64,000 nt of DNA from an uncultured Bacteroidota bacterium (GCA_902595825.1 CACJRP010000005.1:1-64000), one strand, 5' to 3'. Positions 41,295-50,661 are shown, numbered from the stretch's first letter. Translations and numbers: made by a program. Notes: generated by a model not told the origin, from the letters alone.

Positions 41295-42218
41295 TTAAAA
41301 TTTATAAATGACTTCTTTTTTATGATCTTTTAGGATTTTAAAAGTTTTTTTTAAGTCAAGAGTAAGCCCCAACAAAAAACCTCCTCCTCCTGATCCACAC
41401 AACTTAAAAATGTAATCGTTTGTTCTTAAACCTTCCATCCACAATTTTATAAAATTTTTTGGAATCATTGGTTGAAAATTATTTAGAGTAATTCTGGAAA
41501 GAATTTTTGTACTATGAAAAAGCGAATTAAAATTTCCACTTATAAATTCATTAATGCAAATTTTTGTGTACTTGATGAATTGATTCTTCATCATAAGATT
41601 AAAGTTTTCATCTTCCATTTTTTTATGAAATAAGGAAACCATTGATGATGTATCAGAAGAATTTCCTGAATCCAATATGAAGATACCACCATAGCCCAAT
41701 TTTTTTTCTTTTGGCATTTTTTTAATCTGAATCTCATTTTGAGATTTAATTAAAACTGGTAATCCTAAGTAGCAATTTAAGGGATCTATTCCTGATGACT
41801 CTCCGTGAAAATAGGATTCCATTTCGGAAAAAATATTTTTGAGTTTTTGTAATTGATTTTTTGTTAATTTTTGATTGGGATATATTTTTTTTTTTGCGTA
41901 TCGATCATAAAATGCCGCCACTAGTGCTCCACTACTTCCCAATCCATAACCTTGCGGAATATTGCTTTTAAAAAAAAGACTATTAGTTACATCTTTATTT
42001 ATTTTTAACCAATCAAAACCTGGAAGATTTTTTTCTTTTATTTTTATATATTCAATGTATTCTAAAATTTTTTTTTGGGAATCTTTATCTTCATTTGCAG
42101 CCTTCAAGTTTAATCTTCCTTCATATAAAGGGTATGGTATTGCAAATCCAATTGAATTTAGTACAATACTGTATTCTCCAAATAGTAAAATTTTAGAACT
42201 AAAAATTGAACTATTCAT
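41295..42218 (-). CDS. GHMP kinase, mevalonate-kinase-like
   Basis: 307-residue GHMP-superfamily kinase. Key motifs: KILLFGEYSIVL at the N-terminus, the ATP loop PQGYGLGSSGALVAA, and GSGGGGFLLGL near the C-terminus. Gene order with diphosphomevalonate decarboxylase (4-base overlap) makes it the mevalonate or phosphomevalonate kinase of the isoprenoid pathway, acting in the cytoplasm. Which of the two phosphorylation steps it performs cannot be decided from the sequence. No second kinase gene is nearby. Confidence 0.87.
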   Translation of the reverse strand: MNSSIFSSKILLFGEYSIVLNSIGFAIPYPLYEGRLNLKAANEDKDSQKKILEYIEYIKIKEKNLPGFDWLKINKDVTNSLFFKSNIPQGYGLGSSGALVAAFYDRYAKKKIYPNQKLTKNQLQKLKNIFSEMESYFHGESSGIDPLNCYLGLPVLIKSQNEIQIKKMPKEKKLGYGGIFILDSGNSSDTSSMVSLFHKKMEDENFNLMMKNQFIKYTKICINEFISGNFNSLFHSTKILSRITLNNFQPMIPKNFIKLWMEGLRTNDYIFKLCGSGGGGFLLGLTLDLKKTFKILKDHKKEVIYKF

Positions 42219-43300
42219 ATTAATTTAAAATCCAGTAATTTAGTTCCCAACCCAACGTTGTCATTTATAAAAAGATGGTTTTGACAATAATACACCAATT
42301 TTTGTTTAATAAATCTTATTACTTCCTGTTTATATTTTTCTGGATACAGAAGATGCACATTTGGACCTGCGTCGAGTGTAAAACAGATTGGAACATTTTC
42401 TTTTTCTCTAAAATTTTTTAATAATTCTATTACTTCTAAAGTCTTAGATTTAATTAAAACCGTTGGTGGCTGGGATGACATCATTAGCGAGTGTAAAGTC
42501 ATTGCTTCCTCCTCAACCACTTTAATAAAAACTTGTAAATCTCCCATGGAAATTGCATCAAGTATTATTTTTAAATTATTCTTCGCTTGATTTTTTCTAT
42601 CATTTATAAATGGGTGCTTGGTCATCTTTTTATGACCATCTGAGCTACTTGAAATCTTAATTCTATCATCAATAATTAAAACTGTGTTTTGATAATTTTT
42701 AAAAATTTGATGAATTTTGTGCCTATAATTAACAGCAAAATAATTTGAAGAGCCAGAATGAAATTCATTTTCTCCCCAAATCATCAAAGGGCCAGAAACA
42801 CTTCTAGATCCACTCCCTGAACCTAACCTAGCTATAAAAGACACCTTATTAAAAAAAAATTGTTCTGTCATTCTTTCACTGTATCTCTTTTCAATACTAA
42901 CAATACAAAATGCCAAGGAACAAAATGCTGACGCGGAAGAGGCAATTCCGCTACTGTGAGGAAAGGTATTTTTTGAATTTATTTTTAAGAATAAATTTTC
43001 TAAATATGGACAAAAAGGGGAAATTCTCTCAAAAAATTCTTCAATTTTATTCTCAAAGGTTTTTTTTATTTTTCCATCATATAAAAAGTCAAATCTGCCC
43101 TGTCCTTCTAATCTTGGAGAATATTCTAGAGAAGTTTTAGTTTTACAATTTGATAGTGTGAAACTTAATGAGGGGTTTATAGGGAATTGTAGACCATATT
43201 TACCCCAGTACTTAATTAGAGCAATATTTGAAGGAGACTCACAAACAACTCTACCTTCTTTAGGTATGAAATTTTTTGAAATAAAAATCGATTCGTCCAT
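42215..43300 (-). CDS. mvaD: Diphosphomevalonate decarboxylase
   Basis: GHMP-superfamily enzyme converting mevalonate diphosphate to isopentenyl diphosphate. The 361 residues contain SNIALIKYWGKYG near the N-terminus, the nucleotide loop FPHSSGIASSASAFCS, ARLGSGSGSRSVSGP and the C-terminal CFTLDAGPNVHLLY, all diagnostic of MvaD. It overlaps the mevalonate kinase-like gene by four bases. A promoter candidate ends only a few bases before its ATG, which would make the transcript nearly leaderless. Confidence 0.95.
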   Translation of the reverse strand: MDESIFISKNFIPKEGRVVCESPSNIALIKYWGKYGLQFPINPSLSFTLSNCKTKTSLEYSPRLEGQGRFDFLYDGKIKKTFENKIEEFFERISPFCPYLENLFLKINSKNTFPHSSGIASSASAFCSLAFCIVSIEKRYSERMTEQFFFNKVSFIARLGSGSGSRSVSGPLMIWGENEFHSGSSNYFAVNYRHKIHQIFKNYQNTVLIIDDRIKISSSSDGHKKMTKHPFINDRKNQAKNNLKIILDAISMGDLQVFIKVVEEEAMTLHSLMMSSQPPTVLIKSKTLEVIELLKNFREKENVPICFTLDAGPNVHLLYPEKYKQEVIRFIKQKLVYYCQNHLFINDNVGLGTKLLDFKLI

Positions 43301-43307
43301 TACAACA

Positions 43308-43341
43308 CAAAATTAGAGGTTAGATAATTGAAATTTTACAA
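43308..43341 (-). promoter_or_regulatory. Candidate promoter for mvaD operon
   Basis: On the minus strand TTG (43341-43339), 23 bases, then TAATTTTG (43315-43308). The mvaD ATG at 43300 falls at or within two bases of the predicted transcription start. The spacing is longer than ideal. Confidence 0.35.
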
Positions 43342-44103
43342 ATAATTTAAAATATTTTTCAATTTGTCTGGGTAATCGGTAATTATTCCATCTACTCCAA
43401 TTGAAATCAATTTTTTCATTTCATTTTCATCATTAACGGTATACGGATATAGTTTGTAACCCATGCCTTTAATTAAATTTACATTTTTTTTGTTCAAAAA
43501 TTTATAATCTGAATTTATTGACAGAGCATTAACTTTATCGGCAAATTTTAAAGCTAATAATGGGTTTCCATCTATTAAAACACCGATAGGTATTTTTTCG
43601 GACTTAGATCTAAGAATAATAAGTTCATCCCAGTCAAAACTTGAAACTAAAATATTTTTCTCATTTAACAAGTCTTTATTAAAATATTTGTTTAAGATTT
43701 CGATTGTTGGAATTGCAGTTCCTTTTCCTTTGAGTTCTATATTTAAAAGTAAGTCACCAAGTTGTAGAGATAAAATTTCTTCTAAGGTTGGAATAAGGTA
43801 TTTATTTTCAATTTGAAAAGATTTTATTGTGCTAAGATCTAAATCTTCAATACATAAATTAACATCAAGTATTTTATTTAAACTATCGTCGTGAAAAACA
43901 ACAATTTCCCCGGATTTACATCTAAATACGTCGATTTCTACACCATTAGCCCCCAAATCAATTGCATGTTTAACAGATGGAATAGTGTTTTCTGCGACGT
44001 GTCCTTTTGCTCCACGGTGGCCAATAATAAGTGGTCTTCTTTTTTTTATACATGAATATAAAATAAGGCAAATAAAAATAAAAAATTTAGCTTTTGAAAA
44101 CAT
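43336..44103 (-). CDS. Glycerophosphodiester phosphodiesterase, lipoprotein
   Basis: 255 residues of the GDPD TIM-barrel family that hydrolyses glycerophosphodiesters to glycerol-3-phosphate and an alcohol. The N-terminal helix ends LILYSC, a lipobox, suggesting an outer-membrane or periplasmic lipoprotein. Motifs: IIGHRGAKGHVAENT (catalytic His), GANGVEIDVFRCKSGEIVVFHDD, LNIELKG, YTVNDENEM. It probably retrieves phosphate or glycerol from phospholipid headgroups. It lies between mvaD and the Fe-S genes with gaps of about 35 bases on both sides. Confidence 0.9.
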   Translation of the reverse strand: MFSKAKFFIFICLILYSCIKKRRPLIIGHRGAKGHVAENTIPSVKHAIDLGANGVEIDVFRCKSGEIVVFHDDSLNKILDVNLCIEDLDLSTIKSFQIENKYLIPTLEEILSLQLGDLLLNIELKGKGTAIPTIEILNKYFNKDLLNEKNILVSSFDWDELIILRSKSEKIPIGVLIDGNPLLALKFADKVNALSINSDYKFLNKKNVNLIKGMGYKLYPYTVNDENEMKKLISIGVDGIITDYPDKLKNILNYL

Positions 44104-44138
44104 CCTTTAATAAACGATAATGAATATGCTAAATAAAA

Positions 44139-44375
44139 TTAGCTCTCATCTACATTAACAACTTTTTCAATCTGTGGAGCGTGTTTTTTAATTGTCATCT
44201 CAACACCCGTTTTAAGTGTCATCTGATTAACTGAGCATCCAGCACAGTTTCCGTGAAGTTTTACTTTTACAATCTTTTCATCAAGAATTTCAACCAAAGA
44301 AATATCACCGCCGTCTGCTGCAAGAAAAGGTCTTATTTCGTTTAAGGCATGGATTATTTTATTTCTTAGCTCCAT
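44139..44375 (-). CDS. NifU-like C-terminal domain protein (Nfu) for Fe-S assembly
   Basis: 78-residue stand-alone Nfu domain that carries a transient Fe-S cluster to apoproteins. It has FLAADGGDISLVEI and the cluster-binding CxxC in GNCAGCSVNQMTLK. It begins one base after the Mrp stop, so the two Fe-S carriers are cotranscribed. The short length, without an A-type or NifU N-terminal domain, is typical of flavobacterial Nfu. Recipient proteins are unknown; AcnB and ArsS are among the clients that would need clusters. Confidence 0.9.
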   Translation of the reverse strand: MELRNKIIHALNEIRPFLAADGGDISLVEILDEKIVKVKLHGNCAGCSVNQMTLKTGVEMTIKKHAPQIEKVVNVDES

Positions 44376-44376
44376 T

Positions 44377-45465
44377 TTATTTTTTTTTTAATGCTGAACA
44401 CCCAGCCATTGAGGTAATTTTAACTATTTTAGTTGGAGGCAAGTGATCATTACGCTCTACAACACTTAAAACAACATTTTTAGCTATTTTTTCAAAAGAT
44501 TTTGATATAACCGAATTATCTTGTAAAGACGCAGGGTGGCCAAAATCAGAGGCTTCTCTAATACTTTTGAAAAGTGGCACCAACCCCAAAAAAGGAACAT
44601 CGTTAACATCTGCTAAATTTTTAACCCCGTCTTTCCCGAATATGAAATACTTTTTATCTGGCATGTCTTCAGGTACAAAGTAAGCCATATTTTCAATTAA
44701 ACCTAAAACCGGAACATCAATATTTTTTTGTTTAAACATCGAAATACCCCTTTTAGCGTCCGAAAGTGCAACTTTTTGCGGAGTTGAAACGACTATTGCA
44801 CCATTTAATGGAATTGATTGTACGATACTTAAATGGATATCCCCGGTTCCAGGTGGCAGGTCGATCAATAAAAAATCAAGTTCTCCCCAATTGGTTTCAA
44901 AAATCATTTGATGTAATGCTTTAGATGCCATTGGACCTCTCCAAATAACTGCTTGATTGGGTTGAGTAAAGAATCCAATAGAAAGAATTTTAACTCCGTA
45001 ATTTTCTATTGGTTTTATCATAGATCGATTATCGATTTTAACTGAAGTTGGTCGAAGAGATTCAACATCAAACATTGTAGGAATGGAGGGACCGTATATA
45101 TCTGAATCCAAAATACCAACTTTAAATCCCATTTTTGACAATGTTGTTGCCAAATTGGATGTTATTGTTGATTTTCCAACTCCACCTTTTCCTGAGGATA
45201 TCGCAATAACATTGTCAATTCCAACTAATTTATTTTTATTATCATTAGCTGTTATTTCCTTTTTCACCACATTGAAATTGACAACAATTTTTTGATTTTT
45301 TTCAAAAGAGTTAATAATGCTCTTTTCTAACTTTTTTTTTGCGTGCAATGATGGATTGTTAATATTGAGATCTATAATAATTTCATCACCAAAAATATTA
45401 ATATTCCTAATCTGAGAGGTTGATACAATTTTTTCCAGGATATTTATTACTTTTTTTTTATTCAT
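44377..45465 (-). CDS. Mrp/NBP35-family Fe-S cluster carrier ATPase
   Basis: 362-residue cytosolic P-loop NTPase (ApbC/Mrp). It has an N-terminal MIP18-like domain (residues 1-85), the deviant Walker A GKGGVGKST near residue 100, SDIYGPSIPTMF, and LLIDLPPGTGDIHL. The usual CxxC between domains is not obvious; a C-terminal Cys sits in AGCSALKKK. ATG 45465 is chosen over the TTG one codon upstream. It overlaps the alkyltransferase-like gene and precedes Nfu, a conserved Fe-S maintenance pair. Confidence 0.93.
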   Translation of the reverse strand: MNKKKVINILEKIVSTSQIRNINIFGDEIIIDLNINNPSLHAKKKLEKSIINSFEKNQKIVVNFNVVKKEITANDNKNKLVGIDNVIAISSGKGGVGKSTITSNLATTLSKMGFKVGILDSDIYGPSIPTMFDVESLRPTSVKIDNRSMIKPIENYGVKILSIGFFTQPNQAVIWRGPMASKALHQMIFETNWGELDFLLIDLPPGTGDIHLSIVQSIPLNGAIVVSTPQKVALSDAKRGISMFKQKNIDVPVLGLIENMAYFVPEDMPDKKYFIFGKDGVKNLADVNDVPFLGLVPLFKSIREASDFGHPASLQDNSVISKSFEKIAKNVVLSVVERNDHLPPTKIVKITSMAGCSALKKK

Positions 45466-45808
45466 CAATGAGTTTTAAATTAGATTTATTACTATTTTCT
45501 AAATCTTTAGGTTCCCAAAAAACTTTCTCAAAATTAACTACTTTGTCATTTTCAATATTTATACCTTCATTTTCCAATAATTGTTTCATTAAATCAGTTC
45601 CATAAAAATGGTGTTTCCCCGAAAGTAAGCCAATCCTATTTACGACTCTATGTGCAGGAACGTTAGATTTTTGATGAGAAGCATTCATCGCCCAACCAAC
45701 CATTCTAGAGCTGTTTGGGGAACCAATATGTCTTGCTATTGCACCATATGTTGTAACTCTTCCAAAAGGAATTTTTCTAACCACATTATATACTTTTTCG
45801 AAAAACAT
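45458..45808 (-). CDS. Alkyltransferase-like protein (ATL, MGMT family)
   Basis: 116-residue MGMT C-terminal-type domain. The DNA-binding part is PFGRVTTYGAIARHIG (helix-turn-helix). The active site that reads PCHRV in true methyltransferases is PAHRV here, so the methyl-accepting Cys is Ala. This marks it as an ATL, which binds O6-alkylguanine and directs repair by other pathways. The start follows directly on the trmB stop and the end overlaps mrp by eight bases. Confidence 0.9.
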   Translation of the reverse strand: MFFEKVYNVVRKIPFGRVTTYGAIARHIGSPNSSRMVGWAMNASHQKSNVPAHRVVNRIGLLSGKHHFYGTDLMKQLLENEGINIENDKVVNFEKVFWEPKDLENSNKSNLKLIDE

Positions 45809-46483
45809 TTATCTAAAGGTAAAAGATAAAAATTTAATTTTTTTAGACTTCTTCAAAAACATTTTTTCATAATATGTTTGCACTTGCCTTGAAATTTCAG
45901 GTGAAGATTCATTATTGTAAATATCGTGGTGAGCATATTTGATTTTTAAATTTTTACCCTCAAGAATTCCTAAGCTATAACCGAACATAAAATCGCTATC
46001 TGTTTTTAAATGTATGACTCCATTTAATTTCAAAATTGAATTATAAATTTTTAAAAATTTTGAATTTGTTAATCTATGCTTAGTTCTATTAAATTTTAAC
46101 TGTGGATCTGGAAAAGTAATTAATATTTGGTCAACCTCAGAATCCTCAAAAAATTTTTCTAAATACTCAATTTTAGTTCTCAAAAAAAAAACATTTTCTA
46201 ATTTACTCTCCTGTGATAACTTTGCTCCGTGCCAAAAGCGGGCACCTTTTATATCAATCCCTACAAAGTTCTTATCTGGGTTTGTTTTAGCTAAAAAGGT
46301 TGAGTATTCTCCTTTTCCACATCCTAATTCTAAATATATAGGGTTGTTATTATTAAAAATACTCTTTCGCCATTTTCCTTTTAAAAAGTGATCTTCTTTT
46401 ATAATTTCTTTAATGTGTGGCTGAATTACATTTTTAAATGTGTTGTTTTCTTGAAACTTTTTGAGTTTATTCTTACTTCCCAT
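45809..46483 (-). CDS. trmB: tRNA (guanine(46)-N7)-methyltransferase
   Basis: 224-residue SAM-dependent tRNA methyltransferase forming m7G46 in the variable loop. Motifs: LELGCGKGEYST (SAM site), FVGIDIKGARFW, and the catalytic-region ILITFPDPQLKFNRTKHRL. It has no extra domain. It is 12 bases after the histidine kinase stop and directly before the ATL gene, so these genes share a minus-strand unit. The assignment is by motif and length. Confidence 0.94.
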   Translation of the reverse strand: MGSKNKLKKFQENNTFKNVIQPHIKEIIKEDHFLKGKWRKSIFNNNNPIYLELGCGKGEYSTFLAKTNPDKNFVGIDIKGARFWHGAKLSQESKLENVFFLRTKIEYLEKFFEDSEVDQILITFPDPQLKFNRTKHRLTNSKFLKIYNSILKLNGVIHLKTDSDFMFGYSLGILEGKNLKIKYAHHDIYNNESSPEISRQVQTYYEKMFLKKSKKIKFLSFTFR

Positions 46484-46494
46484 CTATAAATAAT

Positions 46495-47541
46495 TCAATT
46501 GCTTTTTGTTAATGTAAATGAAAATTCAGATCCCACATTCAAGGAGCTTTCAACGTAAACTAATTCATTGTGAGCCTCTACTATGTGTTTTACTATTGCT
46601 AGTCCCAAACCAGACCCCCCTTCTTGCCTATTTCTAGTTTTGTCGACTCTGTAAAATCTTTCAAAAATCCTTGGGAGATCCTCTTCCGATATACCTTTAC
46701 CATTATCAATAACCCTTACAAGAACTTTTTCCTTACTTAAGTTTTTTATTACTATTTCCGTCGTACCATTTTCAACTCCATAATTTAAAGAGTTTACGAT
46801 CAAGTTTGACATAACTTGAGTTATTCTAAAATTATCAGCATTTACAAAAAGTGATTTATAATTACCAAATTCGTAAATGATATCTATACCTTTTTTTTTC
46901 ATTTTAATTTCGAAGGAATCAACTATATCTCTGATCAATTTACAAAGGTCAAATTTTTCAATCTTTAAATTTGTCACCCCAGTTTCAAACTCAGTAATTA
47001 AATCAATATCTTTTATTATATAGCCAAGTCTGTCTGTGGCGTTAGAGGCTTTTTCAAGATATTTTTGGATAGTTTTCTTATCCTTTACTTTTCCTTCTAA
47101 TAGTGTAAGGATGTATCCTTGGACAGTAAAAAAAGGAGTTTTTAGTTCGTGGGCGAGATTTCCGATGAATTCCTTCCTATAATTTTCTTTATCCTTTAAA
47201 AGTTGAACTTCCAACTTACTATCCTTGGCAAATTTTTGAATACTATTTGTCATTATTTCGATATCTTTTTGCAAAGAATCTTCGGCAATTACCAGTCCTT
47301 TAGGTAAAAGATCTTCGTAAATTGATTTAACTTTTAAATATATAAATTTTTCAACCCGTATATGAATAATAAAAAAGCAACACAAGAAAAGTAAAAGAAC
47401 CAGTGGTAAAATAAAATGGTATGCATCTAAAATAATTCTTAAAGAACCAGAATATAAATAGATTGATATGCTAACTATTAACATAAAAACAGTAATAACA
47501 AATAAAGACAGTTTTACTGCTATGTTATATTTTTTTAACAT
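46495..47541 (-). CDS. Sensor histidine kinase, PhoR-like
   Basis: 348 residues: two N-terminal membrane helices (LSLFVITVFMLIVSISIYLY and FILPLVLLLFLCCFFIIHI) with a very short periplasmic loop, a linker, the phosphoacceptor H-box HELKTPFFTVQGY, the N-box MSNLIVNSLNYG, and G-boxes DNGKGISEED and GSGLGLAIVKH. The lack of a large sensor domain fits the flavobacterial PhoR-like type. ATG 47541 is used because the TTG two codons upstream is less likely. Coupled to the response regulator upstream; the signal is unknown. Confidence 0.9.
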   Translation of the reverse strand: MLKKYNIAVKLSLFVITVFMLIVSISIYLYSGSLRIILDAYHFILPLVLLLFLCCFFIIHIRVEKFIYLKVKSIYEDLLPKGLVIAEDSLQKDIEIMTNSIQKFAKDSKLEVQLLKDKENYRKEFIGNLAHELKTPFFTVQGYILTLLEGKVKDKKTIQKYLEKASNATDRLGYIIKDIDLITEFETGVTNLKIEKFDLCKLIRDIVDSFEIKMKKKGIDIIYEFGNYKSLFVNADNFRITQVMSNLIVNSLNYGVENGTTEIVIKNLSKEKVLVRVIDNGKGISEEDLPRIFERFYRVDKTRNRQEGGSGLGLAIVKHIVEAHNELVYVESSLNVGSEFSFTLTKSN

Positions 47542-47548
47542 CTTCAAT

Positions 47549-48232
47549 TTATTGTTTTATAATAAATTGATAACCAACACCTTTAACTGTTTTAAAATAG
47601 TTTTCTCCTATTTTTTCTCTTAACTTTCTAATATGAACATCTATAGTTCTGTCTCCTACAATTACATCAGAACCCCAAACAGACTCCATTATTTTTTCTC
47701 TTTTAAAAACTTTATTTGGTTTGCTAGCTAAAAAAAATAACAGTTCAAATTCCTTTCTTGGTAAATTAGTAGTTTTGTTAGATATTTTAACATTATACTT
47801 TTCGCTGTCTATAACGAGATTGTCAAAAGATAAAACTGGACCAAGGTCGTTTTTAAAACGTCTTAAAAGTGCCTTCACTTTAGAGTTGAGTATCCTAGGC
47901 TTAATTGGCTTTGTGATATAATCGTCAGCTCCAGATTCAAATGCTGCAACCTGAGAATAATCTTCACCTCTAGCGCTCAAGAACACAATAATTGAATTAT
48001 TAAATTTTTTGTCCATGCGTAGACGTTCACATGCTTCAATACCATCCATTATTGGCATCATCAAGTCTAAAATAACTAAATGAGGAACATACTGATCAGC
48101 CAATTTTAAACATTCTTTTCCGTTTTTGGCACAAAAAACTCTATAACCCTCATTTTCTAAATTAAATTTGAGGAGTTCAATTATATCTGGTTCATCATCG
48201 GCAATTAATATTTTTATCTGATTTTTTTTCAT
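47549..48232 (-). CDS. Response regulator, OmpR/PhoB family
   Basis: 227 residues: a receiver domain with acidic pocket DDEPD, phospho-acceptor Asp in LVILDLMMPIMDG (residue about 56), FLSARGED and KPIKP, followed by a winged-helix DNA-binding domain (ESVWGSDVIVGDRTIDVHIR, VKGVGYQF). It pairs with the histidine kinase one base downstream. Phosphate-type control is suggested only by family resemblance; targets cannot be read from the window. Confidence 0.92.
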   Translation of the reverse strand: MKKNQIKILIADDEPDIIELLKFNLENEGYRVFCAKNGKECLKLADQYVPHLVILDLMMPIMDGIEACERLRMDKKFNNSIIVFLSARGEDYSQVAAFESGADDYITKPIKPRILNSKVKALLRRFKNDLGPVLSFDNLVIDSEKYNVKISNKTTNLPRKEFELLFFLASKPNKVFKREKIMESVWGSDVIVGDRTIDVHIRKLREKIGENYFKTVKGVGYQFIIKQ

Positions 48233-48312
48233 TTGTTTAACAATAAAATTAATATAAATTATGAATTGTAATTATTAAGTTTAAGGTTTATAATCATGTC
48301 ATATTCACTTTG

Positions 48313-49296
48313 ATGAAAGTAAATAAAAACATTTTTAAAATTAAAACGCCCCAAGAATTCAATGACTTTGCAATGACAACTTTTGTTTATCAGTACAAAC
48401 ATAATGTGATTTACAAAAGATATTGCGATTTAATTGATATAAATTTGAGCACTGTTCGTTATTTTGAGGAAATCCCATTTTTACCAATTATTTTTTTTAA
48501 AAAAAATAAAGTAAAGTCATTTAAGGGTAAATCAAAATTATTTTTTAATTCTAGTGGAACAACTTCCAATAATCTATCAACTCACCATATAAATTCAATT
48601 TACAATTACAAAGAGAGTTTTTGTAGGTGTTTTGAAGGGTTCTATGGTCCACTAAGTGATTTAACGATACTTGCTCTTCTTCCGTCTTACTTGAAACAGA
48701 AAAATTCATCACTGATTTTTATGATGAATGAATTGATAAATAAAACAAGAAAAAAAGAAAGTGGTTTTTATTTATATGATTATGAAAAGTTATCTAAAAC
48801 AATTGATTTCTTAGAAAAAAATAAGAGAAAAACTATTTTAATTGGAATAGTTCCATCTCTGTTTAGTTTTGGTGAATTATTTCCGAAAAAACTAAATCAT
48901 ACAATTATTATGGAAACAGGAGGCATGAAGAATCTTACAGAAGATCTAACACGTGAAAAAATTCATCAAAAACTTAAAGGCTTTTTTGGAGTAAATTCCA
49001 TTCACAGTGAATATGGTATGACGGAGTTACTTTCTCAGGGATATTCTTTTAAAAATGGAGTTTTCAAAAATCCTCCATGGATGAAAACATTTACTTATGA
49101 ATTGAACAGTCCCTTTGAAAGATGTAAAATAGGTAGGGTCGGTAGACTAAATATAATTGATTTAGCAAACCAAGATTCATGTTCATTTATATCAACGGAC
49201 GACATTGGAAGAAGTTTTAATGATTATTCATATGAAGTTCTAGGAAGAATAGAAAGCGCGGACACAAGAGGGTGTAATTTTCTATTTAATCAATAA
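48313..49296 (+). CDS. LuxE-like acyl-protein synthetase / acyltransferase-like protein
   Basis: 327-residue adenylate-forming-superfamily relative resembling LuxE (acyl-protein synthetase). It shows EEIPFLPIIFFKKNKVKS, the Ser/Thr/Gly-rich nucleotide loop LFFNSSGTTSNNLSTHH, IMETGGMKN and HSEYGMTELLSQGYS. Bioluminescence is not implied; no luxCD genes are present. It may activate a fatty acid for surface lipid or exopolysaccharide. ATG 48313 is chosen over the TTG one codon earlier. The 3' end overlaps tyrS by 11 bases. Confidence 0.8.
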   Translation: MKVNKNIFKIKTPQEFNDFAMTTFVYQYKHNVIYKRYCDLIDINLSTVRYFEEIPFLPIIFFKKNKVKSFKGKSKLFFNSSGTTSNNLSTHHINSIYNYKESFCRCFEGFYGPLSDLTILALLPSYLKQKNSSLIFMMNELINKTRKKESGFYLYDYEKLSKTIDFLEKNKRKTILIGIVPSLFSFGELFPKKLNHTIIMETGGMKNLTEDLTREKIHQKLKGFFGVNSIHSEYGMTELLSQGYSFKNGVFKNPPWMKTFTYELNSPFERCKIGRVGRLNIIDLANQDSCSFISTDDIGRSFNDYSYEVLGRIESADTRGCNFLFNQ

Positions 49297-50584
49297 AATC
49301 AATAATTAAGTATTTTTTCTTTCCTCTTTGAACGAGGACTACCCCTTCAATTATCAAATCACTGACATCAAGAATTTTATTTTCGTCCACCCTAGACTTA
49401 TTGATATATACTGATTTTTCTTTCAATGCCCTCCTTGCTTCACTTAAAGAATTTAAAATAGAACCTTTCATCGAAAGCACATCAACTACGCTTAACCCTT
49501 TCTTTAAAGAAGACTTTTTAATTTTAACTTTCGGAACTCCGTCAAAAATCTCATAAAACGTCTCTTTGTCTAAAGATGATAAATCTTTTTTGGTTGATTT
49601 TCCAAATAAAATTTTAGAGGCAGTTTTTGCGTTGTCCAAATCTTTTTTAGAATGAACCATTAAAGTAGCTTCTTCCGCAATTTTTTTCTGAAGTTTACGC
49701 TCATGAGGATTTTCAAAGTGTTTTTTTATTAGTTCTAGAATCTCATTCTGATCTAAAAGAGTGAAAATTTTAATATATTTTTCTGCATCTTCATCTGACA
49801 AGTTTAACCAATATTGATAAAACTTATAAGGGGAAGTTTTTGCCTTATCTAGCCATATGTTGCCCTCTTCAGTTTTTCCAAATTTACTCCCATCTGATTT
49901 TGTCATTAACGGACAGGTTATTGAATAAACTTTTTTTGATAATTTTTTTCTAATTAATTCAATCCCAGTAGTTATATTACCCCATTGGTCACTACCACCC
50001 ATTTGAATAGTACATCCTTTTCTTCTAAATAACTCTAAAAAATCATACCCTTGAATTAACTGATAAGTAAACTCTGTAAATGACATACCCTCAGAAGATT
50101 CTTCATTAATTCTTTTTTTAACTGATTCTTTAGACATCATATAATTCACCGTTATATGCTTTCCGACTTCTCTTGAGAAATCTATTAAACTAATCTCCTT
50201 AATCCAATCAAAATTGTTAATCATCTCTGCAGATTTTATTCGTTTTTTTGAAAAATCTAGAAATTTTAAAAATTGTTTTTTCAGTCCCAAAGAATTCTCT
50301 TCTAATTTTTTTTGATCTAATAATTTTCTCTCACTAGACTTGCCTGATGGGTCTCCAATCATTCCTGTAGCTCCTCCAATTAGTGCAATTGGTTTGTGAC
50401 CATAACGTTGAAAATGAATTAAAATCATAATCTGAACTAGATTGCCTATATGCATTGAATCAGAGGTAGGGTCAAATCCTATGTATCCAATCCGAGATGA
50501 TTTATTCAAGTGTTCGTCTACTTCAGGAGTTGTTTGGTGTAACATGCCCCTCCACTCCAATTCCTCCAAAAAACTATTTGCCAT
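49286..50584 (-). CDS. tyrS: Tyrosyl-tRNA synthetase
   Basis: Class I aminoacyl-tRNA synthetase charging tRNA-Tyr. The 432 residues show YIGFDPTSDSMHIGN (HIGH-type motif), IGGATGMIGDPSGKS, QMGGSDQWGNI for tyrosine recognition, and the KFGKTEEG form of KMSKS. An S4 domain covers the last 65 residues (LSEARRALKEKSVYINKSRV). A -7-like element (TATATTTG, minus strand 50609-50602) lies 18 bases before the ATG. Convergent with the LuxE-like gene, 11-base overlap. Confidence 0.97.
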   Translation of the reverse strand: MANSFLEELEWRGMLHQTTPEVDEHLNKSSRIGYIGFDPTSDSMHIGNLVQIMILIHFQRYGHKPIALIGGATGMIGDPSGKSSERKLLDQKKLEENSLGLKKQFLKFLDFSKKRIKSAEMINNFDWIKEISLIDFSREVGKHITVNYMMSKESVKKRINEESSEGMSFTEFTYQLIQGYDFLELFRRKGCTIQMGGSDQWGNITTGIELIRKKLSKKVYSITCPLMTKSDGSKFGKTEEGNIWLDKAKTSPYKFYQYWLNLSDEDAEKYIKIFTLLDQNEILELIKKHFENPHERKLQKKIAEEATLMVHSKKDLDNAKTASKILFGKSTKKDLSSLDKETFYEIFDGVPKVKIKKSSLKKGLSVVDVLSMKGSILNSLSEARRALKEKSVYINKSRVDENKILDVSDLIIEGVVLVQRGKKKYLIIDFID

Positions 50585-50601
50585 TAAGTAAAAGTTATTG
50601 A

Positions 50602-50609
50602 CAAATATA
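50602..50609 (-). promoter_or_regulatory. Candidate -7 element for tyrS
   Basis: TATATTTG on the minus strand fits TAnnTTTG and lies 18 bases before the tyrS ATG. No TTG at suitable -33 spacing is present, so support is partial. Confidence 0.3.
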
Positions 50610-50661
50610 AATTTCTACAGGGAACTGCGAAAGACATTATCAAAAAAGAGTAATTTTAGTT

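Noticed and set aside
48313-49296. Bioluminescence (lux) function for the LuxE-like protein
   Set aside because: No luxA, luxB, luxC or luxD homologue is nearby; the family is broad and common beside tyrS in flavobacteria.
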